Assembly (NCBI RefSeq): GCF_020497125.1
Contig: NC_059081.1
Span: forward strand, 14,975,105-15,039,104
Length of the DNA: 64,000 nt
Reading direction: 5' to 3'
Source: Mauremys mutica
Lineage: Eukaryota > Chordata > Testudines > Geoemydidae
Part shown: positions 44,881-56,459 of the stretch, piece after piece
How positions within the stretch are numbered: the stretch's first letter is position 1
Layout of the letters: every line of letters starts with the position of its first letter
Notes under the pieces: generated by a model
Database searches by the model: none
What the model saw: only the letters and a program-made list of their open reading frames with translations
Told to the model about the DNA's origin: nothing
Program-made: the position numbers and the translations under genes

Positions 44881-46544
44881 TGCTTGCTAGGTTTGCACCT
44901 TTGGTTTCATTATTTCTGTGGGTGCCCTTGAACCAAGAATCCATGCTAAAGGTGCCTGAGTCTAGCACTGTATGTGTTTTTTTATTATAGCCAGATATTC
45001 AGTAGCAAATAAAACAGGTGGAATTAGACATCAGATGACCATTAGTTGTGATGCTAAAAGGTTTTAGAGAAAATGTGCTTAAAATGTTTGCACTGTCTTT
45101 ATTAGAAATAATGGCTTTGCTGTGTTATACTGCAAGTGAAAGGTTGTAATGATTGTTCAATAACTCTTTCATTAATACTTATCACAGCTATACAAGAGGA
45201 TTGCGTGGTCTTGTGTGGTTTTGAGATGGGCATCACATGCTATAAGTATACAAGTATACTTAGCATGCTTCCTGGATGCTAGCAAGCAGGGGAGTTGAGC
45301 GGGAGATCCCCCGCTGAAGAATGAGCAATCACTACTTCTTGGGGTGAGTGGGCAAGCTTGTTTGTCTGCTTGGTTGTTCTTTTGGCTTACTTAAAGTTTA
45401 CTGTGTGGTCTGTTGAAGACTGTATGTTTGGGGACTGGGTGGGAATGGGGGCCAGAGGCTTACTAGCTGCTAACCTCCTGTCCTTTGATCCTTGGTCACC
45501 ATTGATCATCCTTGTGATCACTCTTCCCCTGTGTGTTAACAAGGGGACAGGGCTGACCTAGGAGAGAATGGCTTAAAAGCCTGATGTTGAGTGACCAAGG
45601 GGAGCTAGCTGGCAGGGGAGTATGAAAGGGAGTTTGCAGGAGAGAATAAAATCAGCATGGTTCAGCAAGGCCTCATCGCTAATGCCAACACTGCTCCTGA
45701 TTCCTCCACCTGGACCTGTCTCCAGACAGAAAACTTGACCTCTACCCAGGTCCTAGTGTGAATTTGCAGAGACTGTGGCCTGCATTTTCCAGTTATAGAA
45801 AGTTAGTCTGGGGATACCATCCCGTGTGAGAGATGTCTACTCGTAGAATCTCTCAGGAAGCAGCTGAGAGAGTGGAGATGTGAAAAAGATGTAAAGGCAG
45901 GTCTCACTCTCCTTATCTGCTCCTAGTTGGCCCAGACCTGGCCCTAAGTGACTGAATTAAAATGCAAGCTCATTTATGTACCCTTCTAGTGCAGATTTCT
46001 TGAGACATGTTTTATAAATATTGCTATTTTGCCATCCATGAATCTTGAGAAATGGCTGCTGAACACTTGACACTAAAGTGATATAAGGTCTGCATTAGAT
46101 CAGCTTCAGCTGAGTGTAATATGCTATACTTGCTGGGTAGATGCTTAATGAGGTAAGCTCAATTTGTTCAGATGGTCCTCTGCCAGTAATAGGAAATGGC
46201 ATGATATATTTAATCATTCATTGACTGAAGAATTGAATCTAATTATTAAATTACACCTAGAGAAATTAAGTTTCTGACAGTATAGGTATGGGTGCCTCTA
46301 ACTGTCTTATTATGGTACCCCTCTAGCTGTGGAATATGAGAAAATTAAAGGTTTAAATGAGAGAATTTACAGTAATTTGAGCCTAGAATCCTAAGGGCTA
46401 CACAGATCTGTACTTTGATACATGAAGTGTGGATTTATTTCTCTTCTGTTCAAGGAAAATGTATTGCAATTATAGGTTTTTTTTTTTAAAAAGCAATACT
46501 GCACCAAATGGTTAGCTAGATTTAGCTTTACTGAATCGTTTGGT
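44881..46544. other. Unassigned sequence
   Basis: A moderately GC-rich block at about 45280-45760 (TGAGTGGGCAAGCTTGTTTG, CTTAAAAGCCTGATG, GAGAATAAAATCAGC) could be an LTR or LINE 5' region but has no defined ends. The rest is AT-rich with nothing recognised. Confidence 0.3.
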
Positions 46545-47350
46545 AAGCTGGGTGCAGACAATCAATAGCCACTTCAGAATGACAAAATGTAAGGTCATAC
46601 ATCTAGGAACCAAAAATGGCAGGCTGTACTTACAGGATAGGGGAACCCGATCCTGGGAAGCAGTGACTCTGAAAAACACTTGGTAATTATGTGGATAATG
46701 AGCAGAACATGAGCTACCAATTTCAGTGCTAATGTGATCCTTGGATATACAAGCAGGGGAATTGTAAGTAGAAGTAGAGAGGTTATATTACCTCTTTATT
46801 TGGCACTGGTGAGACCACTACTGGAATACTTTGTCCCATTTTGGTGTCCACACTTCAAAAAGTATGTTGAAAAATTGGAGAGGGTTCAGAGAAGAGCCAC
46901 AAGAATGATTAAAGGATTGGAAACATGTCTTATAGTGAAAGACTTAAACTAAATAGATTGAGTTTGCTATCAAAGAGAAGGTTAAGGAGTGATTTGATAC
47001 AGTCTATGTGCCTACATGGGAAAAAGAAATGTGATAATAACAGGCTCTTTAATTTAACAGACAAAAGCATAAGAGGAACCAATGGCTGGAAGCTGAAGCT
47101 ATACAAATTCAGGCAAGATATAAGGTGCAGAGGGTAATTAACCATTGGAACAATTTACCAAGGCTTCAGTTGGATTTTCCATAAGTGGAAATTGTTAGGT
47201 CAAGATTGGATTTTTTTTTCCCTAAAAGATAAGCTCTAGTTCATGCACAGCTATTGAACATTCAGCAGGGAAGTATTATGGCCTGTGTTATGCAGGAGGT
47301 CAGGCTAGATCACAATGGTCCCTTCTGTCCTTATAAACTATGAATCCATG
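46545..47350 (+). mobile_element. CR1 LINE, 5'-truncated, about 0.8 kb
   Basis: The end of the CR1 reverse-transcriptase ORF is readable: [25 protein letters not shown] sequence near 46790-46850 and VEKLERVQRRATRMIKGLE at 46866-46922. Then come LKLYKFRQDIRCRG-like sequence and the tail GCAGGAGGTCAGGCTAGATC, AATGGTCCCTTCTGTCC. A frameshift follows the GLE motif. The 3' end lies near 47350. Inactive. Confidence 0.88.
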
Positions 47351-47579
47351 GAGTCAGTTCCCACTCAAAATGGTCTAATGCACTAAAGTGGGAAGCTTCA
47401 CTTATACCTCTCAATCTGTTGTTGATTTGGATGTGTATGTACTGTGTTTTGATGGAAACCATATGTAGGTACCCTTTACTAGAGGGGCCTCTGAACTTTA
47501 TTTGGAGTGTTCCAGATGGGAAAATCCTGTGTGCTGCAATCCAGCCTTACAGACTACAATTCACATGATGCCTTGGGGA

Positions 47580-47881
47580 CAGGGGCGGCTCTAGGAATTC
47601 CACCGCCCCAAGCAGGGCGGCGCGCCGCAGGCGCACTCTGGCGGTCGCCGGTCCCGCGGCTCCGGGGACCTCCTGCAGACGTGCCTGCAGAGGGTCCACT
47701 GGTCCCGCGGCTCTGGTGGACCTCTCGCAGGCACGCCTGCGGATGCTCCACCGGAGCCGCGGGACCAACGGACCCTCCGCAGTCATGCCTGTGGGAGGTC
47801 CGCCGGAGCCGCCTGCCGTCCTCCCGGCAAAATGCTGCCCCAAGCGCGCGCTTGGCGCGCTGGGGTCTGGAGCCGGCCCTG
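47580..47881. mobile_element. GC-rich hAT non-autonomous element, complete, 302 bp
   Basis: Ends CAGGGGCGGCTC and GAGCCGGCCCTG, with the perfect 8-bp duplication CTTGGGGA at 47572-47579 and 47882-47889. The interior is a chain of palindromes (CCGCGGCTC, GCAGGCACGCCTGCGG) and CpG-rich. Several open frames of about 70-170 codons cross it; they are composition artefacts. Confidence 0.93.
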
Positions 47882-47889
47882 CTTGGGGA

Positions 47890-48660
47890 AAGAGTGAGAG
47901 ACTTCTTCTCCCAGGGAGTGCGGGGAGAACAGGCAGTGGGCTCCATTTTGGGGAGAGGAGCCAGATTGCTGGTGCCGAGCTCTGTCCATACCAGCAGCTG
48001 CTGCCAGGAAGCTAAAAGCTGCTGATGAGAGCTGGGACTTTGATCGAGCAGGGAGCCTCAGAGGCTGATGGTGCCTTCACTGGTGCCAGGGCAGAGACTG
48101 TTACTGTGTCTGGAGCTGACTGAGGTGGGCCATCGAACCAGGACCCAGAGCTGCTGACATTTGGTGGGGCCAACTCCAGTCTTCAGAGGGGTTGTGCAGC
48201 TTGTTGCCTTGGTTGGACTGATCCACAGAACCAACAGAGTGCTGTCTCCAGCTGCAGATCTTCCTGTGCGCCCACGCAAGTGTCTCGGACTCTGAAATCC
48301 AGAGGAGTGTACACTCTTGGGTGGTGTAAATGCCGGCAGTGTAAATGCCAGTTAGATAATTTTCATTTATTACTACACTATATTTGTAAATTGATTTTAT
48401 TCAACTGCCCCCTGTGGGTTTAAATTAGTAGCGACATTTAATCTTAATCTGTTATATCCTGTTTCTTTAAATTGTTAAGTAAAGGTGTGTTAACTCTAAC
48501 ATAAGTATATTTGAGGTATATTATTTATAATTGGTATTTTTGAGTTACACCCATGCCACAGATGATGATGGATTATTATTATTAGAATGCGTTTATTCCT
48601 GGAGGTTCCCACGGCACGCCATTGAGTGTGTACGGGGGCCGGCCAGGTAGAGGCACCGCC
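47890..48660. other. Unassigned GC-rich to AT-rich block, possible LTR
   Basis: A GC-rich half (47890-48300) with repeated GAGCTG/CTGCTG words is followed by an AT-rich half with TTAAGTAAAGGTGTGTTAAC and TGAGGTATATTATTT, and then GGAGGTTCCCACGGC. The GC-to-AT shift resembles an LTR or retroelement end, but no termini were found. Confidence 0.25.
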
Positions 48661-49019
48661 AATAGTAAATTATTTTAGGAGAAATGGGACTGCAGCAGGG
48701 GGGTGAATAGAGGATTCCCATCTATCCAACATCACCACTGGGATATTTAGAATCTCCTTTAATGTCAACATCATCAGGTACCCAGGCACACAGGTGAGTA
48801 TTGCCTGCTCACAAGTAACCCAGGGAGGAAAGGGGGAGAGGGCTACACATATATAGGTGTAAAATATATGTGTGTGTATACGAGTATGTAATATGAAAGT
48901 ACATAAATACAAAGTAAGTCTTCTGCCTTAGTAAGGTGACTATCTGGGATTAATTTCAAGTTTATCTGGGTTGACCTTTGTCAGCATTTTATGCTTGTCC
49001 ACAAGTGCTTTTTAATATA
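48661..49019. other. Unassigned sequence with a TG/TA simple repeat
   Basis: A short ATATATGTGTGTGTATAC tract lies at 48866-48883. Nothing else is recognised. Confidence 0.4.
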
Positions 49020-49224
49020 CAGTGGAACCCTGTTTAGCCAATCTAACTGGGACCAGGACCAGATTGGATAATCAAAACTTCAGATAATCAGGAGGGGCTC
49101 GGGCTGTCAGCCCTGGGTGGGGGTGCTTGGGGCTAAAGCATTAATATATTCTTGTGTGTGCTCTGGTGGTTCGATTACTCCAAAGAGCTGGGTGATGGAA
49201 GCTCTGATAAATGAGGTAGTACTG
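49020..49224. mobile_element. Tigger-like miniature element, 205 bp
   Basis: Termini CAGTGGAACCCTGTTTAGCC and, on the opposite strand, CAGTACTACCTCATTTATCA, flanked by TA (49018-49019, 49225-49226). The internal words GATTGGATAATCAAAAC and CAGATAATCAGGA are typical of pogo/Tigger-derived elements. Diverged inverted repeats suggest considerable age. Confidence 0.75.
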
Positions 49225-49226
49225 TA

Positions 49227-51754
49227 TTTCAAATAAAGTAAAAAAATAAAATTGCAAAAAAAAAATAGAATAAATGTAGTTATTTTCCAAACCATAGGAT
49301 GGGTTTATTGTTATGCACACAAATAAAAAGTTGCACAGCTGGTATTAAAACAATGTTAATTTTGGGGCAGAATTTTCTGTTTTGGGGCTCGGCTTTAAGT
49401 TGCATTTGTATCTTCCATTTCCTTAAGCCTGCCTAGCCTAAGCAAGTTACAGTTTTCTTAGGGCTGCTCTAATTTACACTTGACTGCGATAGCTTCCTGT
49501 GAGTCATTTCACAGTCAAAAATTGCCAGAACCCACAGCACTTGTGCAACACTGCAAGTTGTGAGCGGCACATGGCATACTGCTATTGTGGCAGCTCTATG
49601 GCACTTGAGAACCCTATTATGCTGAGAATTAGTCATCAAAGGCTGGTTCCACCCTCTTTAAGATCTTCATGATGCCAAGGCAGAATCTGGTCCCCTAGCT
49701 TAATTTTAATTACAGCACAATTGGTTGCTCTGCTATTATTCTTCCACAACTTCCATCTTATGCCATTTTCTCCTTTCATCTCTTTTCTTTTAGGTTCCGC
49801 TTCTTATTCACTCTCTTTACTGCAATGTAAATGGTGAAATTCCTCAAACCGGAATGATCATATAAAGTGCACACTTACCTTTTATTCCTGGACAAATTGC
49901 CCAATGTGAGGTAGACTGTACTGCAAAATTGCTTTACATAAAACGATGGCACTTTTACAGTGTTGTCATGAGAATGGTTTACCCTTCTGATGACCTCAGG
50001 AAAATGGGCTGTTTCATGCATGCAATTTTAGCTCAATGAGATGTCACAGATTCTGTTAAGACATTTATCACACAAAGCCTTCTTTTAGCGCATCGACTCT
50101 TTGTTCTTCCCTTATACCATCAGCTTTAAAATGCTGATGAGGGTCTCTAGATAGGGTAGTAACGCCAATATACCAGACTTCTGGAGAATCAGACTCCAAG
50201 GAAAGTGAAATGAGCAAAGGAAAATTTGTATAAAATTCAATAATACATGGGAAATGAGAAATGGAAAAGAAAATATTTTAGATACCGAGAGACAAACCAC
50301 AATCAAAATTCATTCCAGGAAAAAACACACACAGATTTCAGGGCCCAATTATACAACCCAGGCTCAAGTTGGCAAGCTCATGTTACTCACATGAATAGTC
50401 CTATTAAATTCAGTGGAACATTTGAATCATAGATTTATTAAGAGTTAAGCCTAGACTCTCTAGCTGGGGCTGTTACAGACTCATATCCTCCATGGTTCTG
50501 CACAGAAGGGCAATCACCAGTATGTTATACTAGCTCATGCTTTTATCACACCACCCATATCAGATTGTTCATATGAATTAGTACTCACCAGCATGACTAT
50601 GACTTGCACAACTGGGTCCTAAAACATCAACTTAGACCAGTATGCTTGGAACTAGAGGTAAACAGGTGACTAGAGACCTATATGAAGTAAAATAACATAA
50701 CTTTCAAGGTCTATTGAATCACAGAGGTAGAGATAGACAATACTTATGAGGTCATCTACACTATGTCCTACAAATTGTTCATTACAAAGAAGCTTTTGCT
50801 TGTATCTTATGCAGTCTAATTTTAAATTTCGCAAGTGATGAGAATACTATATTTCCCTTTGAGAGACTCATTCACAGACTAATTTGTCTTACTTGATTCT
50901 GCTTGTCTGTTCTATTTAAAAACCAGCAAAAGCAAAAACTCCACCACAAACTCCAGAAGGTTCCCTTCTTATGCTAGTAGGAGTGACATTGTAGTGTGTA
51001 GGGATTAGGTAGTATCCCTTTAAAGAGTTTGTGTTGCTCATTGTCTTCTGTGTCTTTGAAGCCATCAGAAAGCTGCCAGAGCCATAGTGTATCTATGTAG
51101 CTAGGCCTTGCATATTGTATATAGTGAGTAAACAGGGTTATTTGGACTACACTGTACCCTGGTTGGTCCGTCCTATTACATTGATTGTGTAAAGATCAAA
51201 AGGCACAACAATTAGCAACGAGAGTGGGATCCTAATCCAGGAAATAGGGAGTGTTTGTAGTGGGCTAGTAAAACTGAAAAGGAAATTGCAGTGCAGCCTG
51301 CAGGCCCTAAGACTGTAAATTAAATGCTCATTTAGAGATGACAGAAAAAAGGTTTACAGATGTCTGGCTCTTTGGGAAAATGGACTTGTGTTCTGTAAAG
51401 AACAAAAGACACAACACCCACCCATCCAGAGACAGCAGCATGGAAGTTGTCCCCTTTCCAGGGGTGCATCCTTTCCCCTGCTCACTGTACTGAAACTCCT
51501 AATATCATGAGAAAATGCTCACTGCTCTCACACTGCTGTCATTGACAACAGGATTTATGCTAAAATAATGATTCATGTACATTTTCTGACACTATTATTG
51601 TGTCCCTCTATGTTGGCTCTTTGCTCCTTCTTGTCTCTCACTTCTGGGCCTCAGGAGATTGAGGTATAGAGAGGATATTTAAAAAGAAAGAGGCACCAAG
51701 GAAGGAAATGAACTGGAAGAGTTTTAAAAAGAAGCAGAAAAGACTAAAAAGAAG
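49227..51754. other. Unassigned sequence
   Basis: About 2.5 kb with no recognised repeat, RNA gene or coding domain. Confidence 0.45.
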
Positions 51755-52395
51755 CATAGAATCATAGAATATCAGGGTTGGAAGGGACCTCAGGAGGTCA
51801 TCTAGTCCAACCCCTTGCTCAAAGCAGGACCAAACCCCAACTAAATCATTCCAGCCAGGGCTTTGTCAAGCCTGACATTAAAAAACCTCTAAGGAAGGAG
51901 AGTCTACCATCTCCCTAGGTAACCCAGTCCAGTGCTTCACGACCCTCCTAGTGAAAACATTTTTCCTAATATCCAACCTAAACCTCCCGCACTGCAACTT
52001 GAGACCATTACTTCTTGTTCTATCATCTGGTACCACTGAGTACAGCCTAGATCCATCCTCTTTGGAACCCCTTTTCAGGTAGTTGAAAGCAGCTATCAAA
52101 TCCCCCCTCATTCTTCTCTTTTGCAGACTAAACACTCTCAGTTCCCTCAGCCTCTCCTCATAAGTCATGTGCTCAGGCCCCTAATCATTTTTGTTGCCCT
52201 CTGCTGGACTCTTTCCAATTTTTCCACATGCTTCTTGTAGAGTGGGGCCCAAAACTGGATATAGTACTCCAGATGAGGCCTCACCAGTGTCAAATAGAGG
52301 GCAATAATCACGTCCCTCAATCTGTTGGCAATGCCCCTACTTATACGGCCCAAAATGCCGAATTGACAAATAACTAATTGAAGATGAGGTATCAA
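51755..52395 (-). mobile_element. CR1 LINE, 5'-truncated, minus strand
   Basis: Starts on the plus strand with CATAGAATCATAGAATATCA (the reverse of the ATTCTATG octamer tail) and AGGGTTGGAAGGGACCTC, the classical CR1 3' end. The minus strand encodes the reverse-transcriptase C-terminus in two frames: [18 protein letters not shown] at 52174-52227 and [20 protein letters not shown] at 52082-52144, ending [18 protein letters not shown]. One frameshift lies between them. It is the best-preserved CR1 tail in the window. Confidence 0.92.
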
Positions 52396-52726
52396 TAATT
52401 AGGGACTTTTCTATATATACACTGTAAACAAGTGATAAAAGAAAGCAATGGACCACTTATAAATTGCCATAAATAATTTATATCAGAGATAGTAGAGTTA
52501 TTCCAGTACTTGGCTTCTGGGTAAGTCATGGATCAACTTTTGACAGACAACAGAGAGAGAACTGGAGACAATAGGGATGGATGAAGTATGGATAGCAAAA
52601 GGATTGGTTATTGAGAGCCTAGATGGGTTTAGACAATGTAGCAGATCAGGATAACATGCACATATGTTAGTGTTAAGAAATTAGAAATAAAATCATTGAA
52701 CCTTTTAAATTACATTTAGAAAAGTT
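52396..52726. other. Unassigned AT-rich sequence
   Basis: Nothing recognised between the CR1 5' end and the Penelope-like unit. Confidence 0.45.
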
Positions 52727-52739
52727 CTCCATTTCAGGA

Positions 52740-52830
52740 AAAAGAACAGGAGTACTAGTGGCACCTTAGAGACTAACAAATTTATTTCAGCATAAGCTTT
52801 CATGAGCTACAGCTCACTTCTTCAGATGCA
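52740..52830 (-). mobile_element. Short Penelope-like unit, 91 bp, with 13-bp target duplication
   Basis: Flanked by CTCCATTTCAGGA at 52727-52739 and 52831-52843. On the minus strand it starts TGCATCTGAAGAAGTGAGCT, contains TCATGAAAGCTTATGCT and TTAGTCTCTAAGGTGCCAC, and ends in TACTCCTGTTCTTTT. The order and length match the 91-nt arms at 3747-3931, but the sequence is a different subfamily. Complete duplications show it inserted as this short unit. Confidence 0.7.
52787..52830 (-). ncRNA. Hammerhead-ribozyme-like fossil in the 91-bp unit
   Basis: Minus strand: CTGAAGA, one extra A, a hairpin GTGAGC/GCTCAT (last pair G-U), GAAA, a 2-bp stem GC/GC with loop TTAT, then T and G. The core strand fits the CUGANGA consensus exactly. 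The cleavage-site base is G, which hammerheads do not tolerate, and the extra A is retained. Probably inactive. Confidence 0.35.
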
Positions 52831-52992
52831 CTCCATTTCAGGAGTGATTCCTGAGTAGTGCAAAGTAGCATGTCTGTAACTAGAGTATCTCTACAAGTGT
52901 TCAGGCAAAAAAAAGATATATTTTTGGATATTAATCTATGGCTGGATAGTATTGTAGTTGGATTCACTGACTGCTCTCTAAGGACTCTAAAG

Positions 52993-53325
52993 CAGTGTTT
53001 ATCAAACAGAGGTTGCCGCTTGTATAGGGAAAGCCCCTGGCAGGCTGGGCTGGTTTGTTTGCCTGCCCCATCTGCAGGTCCGGACGATTGCGGCTCCCAC
53101 TGGCCGCGGTTCTCTGCTCCAGGCCAATGGGAGCTGCTGGAAGCGGCGCGGGCCGAGAGACGTACTGGCTGGTGCTTCCAACAGCTCCCATTGGCCTGCA
53201 GTGGCGAACCGCAGCCAGTGGGAGCCGCGATCGGCCAGACCTGTGGATGGAGCAGGTAAACAAACCGGCCCGGCCAGCCAGGGGCTTTCCCTACACAAGC
53301 AGTGACCCCAGTTTGAGAAACACTG
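52993..53325. mobile_element. Palindromic hAT miniature element, complete, 333 bp
   Basis: Termini CAGTGTTTATCAAACAGAGG and, on the other strand, CAGTGTTTCTCAAACTGGGG, with the perfect duplication CTCTAAAG (52985-52992, 53326-53333). The interior matches the element at 33580 (TATAGGGAAAGCCCCTGGCA, GCTGGTTTGTTTGCCTG). The left terminus has more substitutions than the right. Confidence 0.93.
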
Positions 53326-53333
53326 CTCTAAAG

Positions 53334-54038
53334 AAATATGGGCTGGATGAATGGGCTATAAGATGGATAGAAAGCTGGCTAAATCATTGGGCTCAACAGG
53401 TAGTGATCAATGGCTCCATGTCTAGTTGGCAGCCTGTATCAAGCGGAGTGCCCCAAGGGTCGGTCCTGGGGCCAGTTTTGTTCAGTATCTTCATTAATGA
53501 TCTGGAGGATGGGGTGGACTGCACTCTCAGCAAGTTTGCAGATGATACTAAACTGGGAGGAGTGGTAGATATGCTGGAAGGTAGGGAGAGGATACAGAGG
53601 GACCTAGACAAATTAGAGGATTGGGCCAAAAGAAATCTGATGAAGTTCAACAAGGACAAGTGCAGAGTCCTCCACTTAGGACGTAAGAATCCCATGCACT
53701 GCTACAGATTAGGGACCGAATGGCTGGGCAACAGTTCTGCAGAAAAGGACCTAGGGGTTACAGTGGACAAGAAGCTGGATATGAGTCAACAGTGTGCCCT
53801 TGTTGCCAAGAAGGCTATTAGCATTTGGGGCTGTATAAGTAGGAGCATTGCCAGCAGATCGAGCGATGTGATTATTGCTCTCTATTTGGCATTGGTGAGG
53901 CCTCACCTGGAGTACTGTGTCCAGTTTTGGGCCCCACACTACAAGAAGCACTGGACTGTGGTCAATCACTGGACTGGGTTACCTTCCTTAGAGGTTTTTT
54001 AAGGTCAGGCTTGACAAATCCCTGGCTGGGATGATTTA
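53334..54038 (+). mobile_element. CR1 LINE fragment with intact-looking reverse-transcriptase stretch and an internal deletion
   Basis: The plus strand reads open through [20 protein letters not shown] (53437-53496) and [15 protein letters not shown], the FADD catalytic motif of the reverse transcriptase, then [17 protein letters not shown] and [20 protein letters not shown]. After YKKH (about 53951) it jumps directly to [11 protein letters not shown], so the VEKLERVQRRA segment and about 70 residues are deleted. The sequence is cut at about 54038 before the 3' tail. The open frame also runs upstream into the hAT element, giving a 315-codon chimeric frame that is not a gene. Confidence 0.9.
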
Positions 54039-54900
54039 GAGCTTGACAACCTCCCTAGGCAATTTATTCCAGTTCTTAACTACCCAGCCAGTTAGGAAGT
54101 TTTTTCTAATGTCCAATCTAAACTGCCCTTGCTGCAATTTAAGCCCATTGTTCCTTGTCCTATCCCCAGAGGTTAAAGAGAACCATGTTTCTCCCTCCTC
54201 CTTGCAACAACCTTTTATGCACTTGAAAACTGTTATCATGTCCCCCCTCAGTCTTCTCTTCTTCAGACTAAACAAAGCCTTTTTTTAATCTTCCCTGTTT
54301 TCATGGGTCATGTTTTCTAGATCTTTAATTATTTTCTTCTCTAGACTTTCTCCAATTTGTCCATATCTTTTCTGAAATGTGGCGCCCAGAACTGGACTTG
54401 AGACATAAACAGCGCAGAGTAGAGCAGAAGAATTACTTCTCATGTCTTGCTTATAATAATCCTAATACATCCCAGAATGATATTTGATTTTTTTGCAACA
54501 GCATTATACTGTTGATTCATGTTTAGCTTGTGGTCCACTATGACCCTCAGATCCCTTTCCTTCCTAGGCAGTCATTTCCCATATTGTTTGTGTGCAACTG
54601 ATTGTTCCTTCCTAAATTGAGTTATTTGCATTTGTCCTTATTGAATTTCATTCTATTTGCCTCAAACCATTTCTCCAGTTTGCCCAGATCATTTTGAATT
54701 TTAATCCCATCCTTCAAAGCACTTGCAACCCCTCCCAGCTTGGTATCTTCTGCAAACTTTGTACATGTACTCTCAATGCCATTATCTAAATCACTGATGA
54801 ATATATTGAACAGAACTGGACCCAGAACTGATCCCTGCGGGACTCCACTTGATACATCCTTCCAACTTGATTGTGAACCACTGATCACTCCTCTCTGGAA
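54039..54900 (-). mobile_element. CR1 LINE fragment, minus strand, tail-to-tail with the previous one
   Basis: The minus strand encodes [20 protein letters not shown] and KFAEDTKLGGVASALKDG (the FADD motif has become FAED) at about 54740-54860. Nearer its 3' side comes LKKRRLRGDMITVFKCIKGC, ending WNKLPREVVKL at about 54040. About 350 bases between the two readable parts are diverged 3' reverse-transcriptase sequence (GACCCTCAGATCCC type). It lacks the CR1 tail. Confidence 0.85.
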
Positions 54901-55154
54901 CAGTTTTCCAACTCATGCTGGGTTATACCTTGCTCTTTTTCCATAGAGTCTGATTGTGGAGGTCTTACTCAACCTACAGTTCTCTTCAGTGGGAACTTAG
55001 TCACATGCGGTTGTGTAAGGGCTCCACTCTCTCTCTCTCAGATCACATTTGGCCAGTTAGATAATATAGCCTTGACAGGACTAGTTACGGGGCAGCATTG
55101 TATCCTATGGCAGAGCCTGTCACCAGTTCTTAACAAGAGAGCTTACGTTCCTGG
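54901..55154. other. Unassigned sequence
   Basis: Possible diverged CR1 at the left edge; otherwise nothing recognised. Confidence 0.35.
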
Positions 55155-55600
55155 CTGGAAGGGCAGTTTGGTTTAAGCACAGGCATAGGAATCAGGAGAC
55201 CTGGGTTCTCTTCCTGTCACTGTTGCACACTTTTGGTGCCATCTTGGTCCAATCACACACAGGGTGATTTTTCAATTGTGGCTATTAGAACACATAGTAG
55301 GGAGCTGAAGTGGAAAATTATGGATGCTCCTAAAAGTTTTACGGGGCAGGGGGAGGGAAGGCCAGAAGTTGTGAAAATACTGCCCCTGCTCTGCCCTCCT
55401 CAGCTTCTAGTGCACTCAGAAACTAGCTGAGCACTCAGCATAAAGGCTGTGTCCATCTTTTCCTGAATTCAAACATATTCTTATTTGCTGCTCATGGACC
55501 ACGGAGCCTTTTGGTCCCTCAGTTTCCTCATCTGGATAATACCTAGCCACCTCTCAGGGCTGTGGGGAGGTTAGATAATCTAATGTGTTAAATTCACACA
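55155..55600 (+). repeat. MIR-like SINE in two pieces
   Basis: The head at 55155-55240 (GGCATAGGAATCAGGAGACC, TGGGTTCTCTTCCTGTCACT) and the core/tail at 55515-55600 (CCCTCAGTTTCCTCATCTGG, ATAATACCTAGCCACCTCTC) are separated by about 270 bases of unassigned sequence, probably an insertion. Confidence 0.6.
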
Positions 55601-56459
55601 TTTATCCTGGTGGAAACCCGGAGGGAAGGTGGAAGCAGAAATACCTTAATGGGAGATATGTCTTAGTGGTTGATACAGAATCAGGATTTATATTTTCTCC
55701 TCACTTACCCATTGAATAGATGCTAAAACTACAGGAGAGTTCAATAGCTTCTTAGTGACAATTGTACTGCACTGTATTCCTGTACTCTTCTAATTTTCTC
55801 TGCACTGATAGCTTTATTGAAGTTTAAAGGGAATTCTTATGTACCAGACTGTGAAGGTCCTTATGTTTCTGTATCTACTCTGTGTGCTACTTCACTGCTT
55901 GCACATTACTGGTGAAGTAGACGTGGCAGCTACATAACAAAAACCACAACATGACACACAATTAGGGGTGCAAAAAGTATAAGAAATACTATATTCAGTT
56001 GGAAATACAAGGGGAACATTAACGGGGAGTAGGATTTGGCCAAGTTTTATACAGGCAATGTGCTTATTCCTGTGAAAAGTGCCAGGGAATTTTTTAAGAC
56101 CACAAGTGGTCTGGACCTCCATTTATGTCTGCTTCAGAAGATAGCACCTCCAACAGCAGAGTGCATCCTTCCGCCATGCAGGGCCATTAGTTCAGTATTT
56201 GATTCAGACGGAAGCATCAGGCATCAACACCGCTTTTTGCCCCACACTGGGATTTCCTTGAAGATCTCCCATTCAAGTACAGTCCAGCTTTAGCTTGTGT
56301 GATCTGACAAGATCACAGCCTGGGATGGCTTGACTTCAGGCTTGCTCACTCTCCTTTTCAATAGATAAAAAGACTCGTTATGTATTTGTTGCATTACTCT
56401 TGGTTTGAAAGAGACTTCTGTTTCGTTGACCCCCTTTTTTATCCTGCTTTTTAAAAATG
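55601..56459. other. Unassigned sequence
   Basis: Nothing recognised; the frames on both strands at 55892-56293 have no recognisable domain. Confidence 0.4.

Noticed and set aside
53055..54002. 315-codon frame as a host gene
   Set aside because: The first third is the hAT miniature element and the rest is a CR1 reverse-transcriptase fragment with an internal deletion; it is an accidental fusion.
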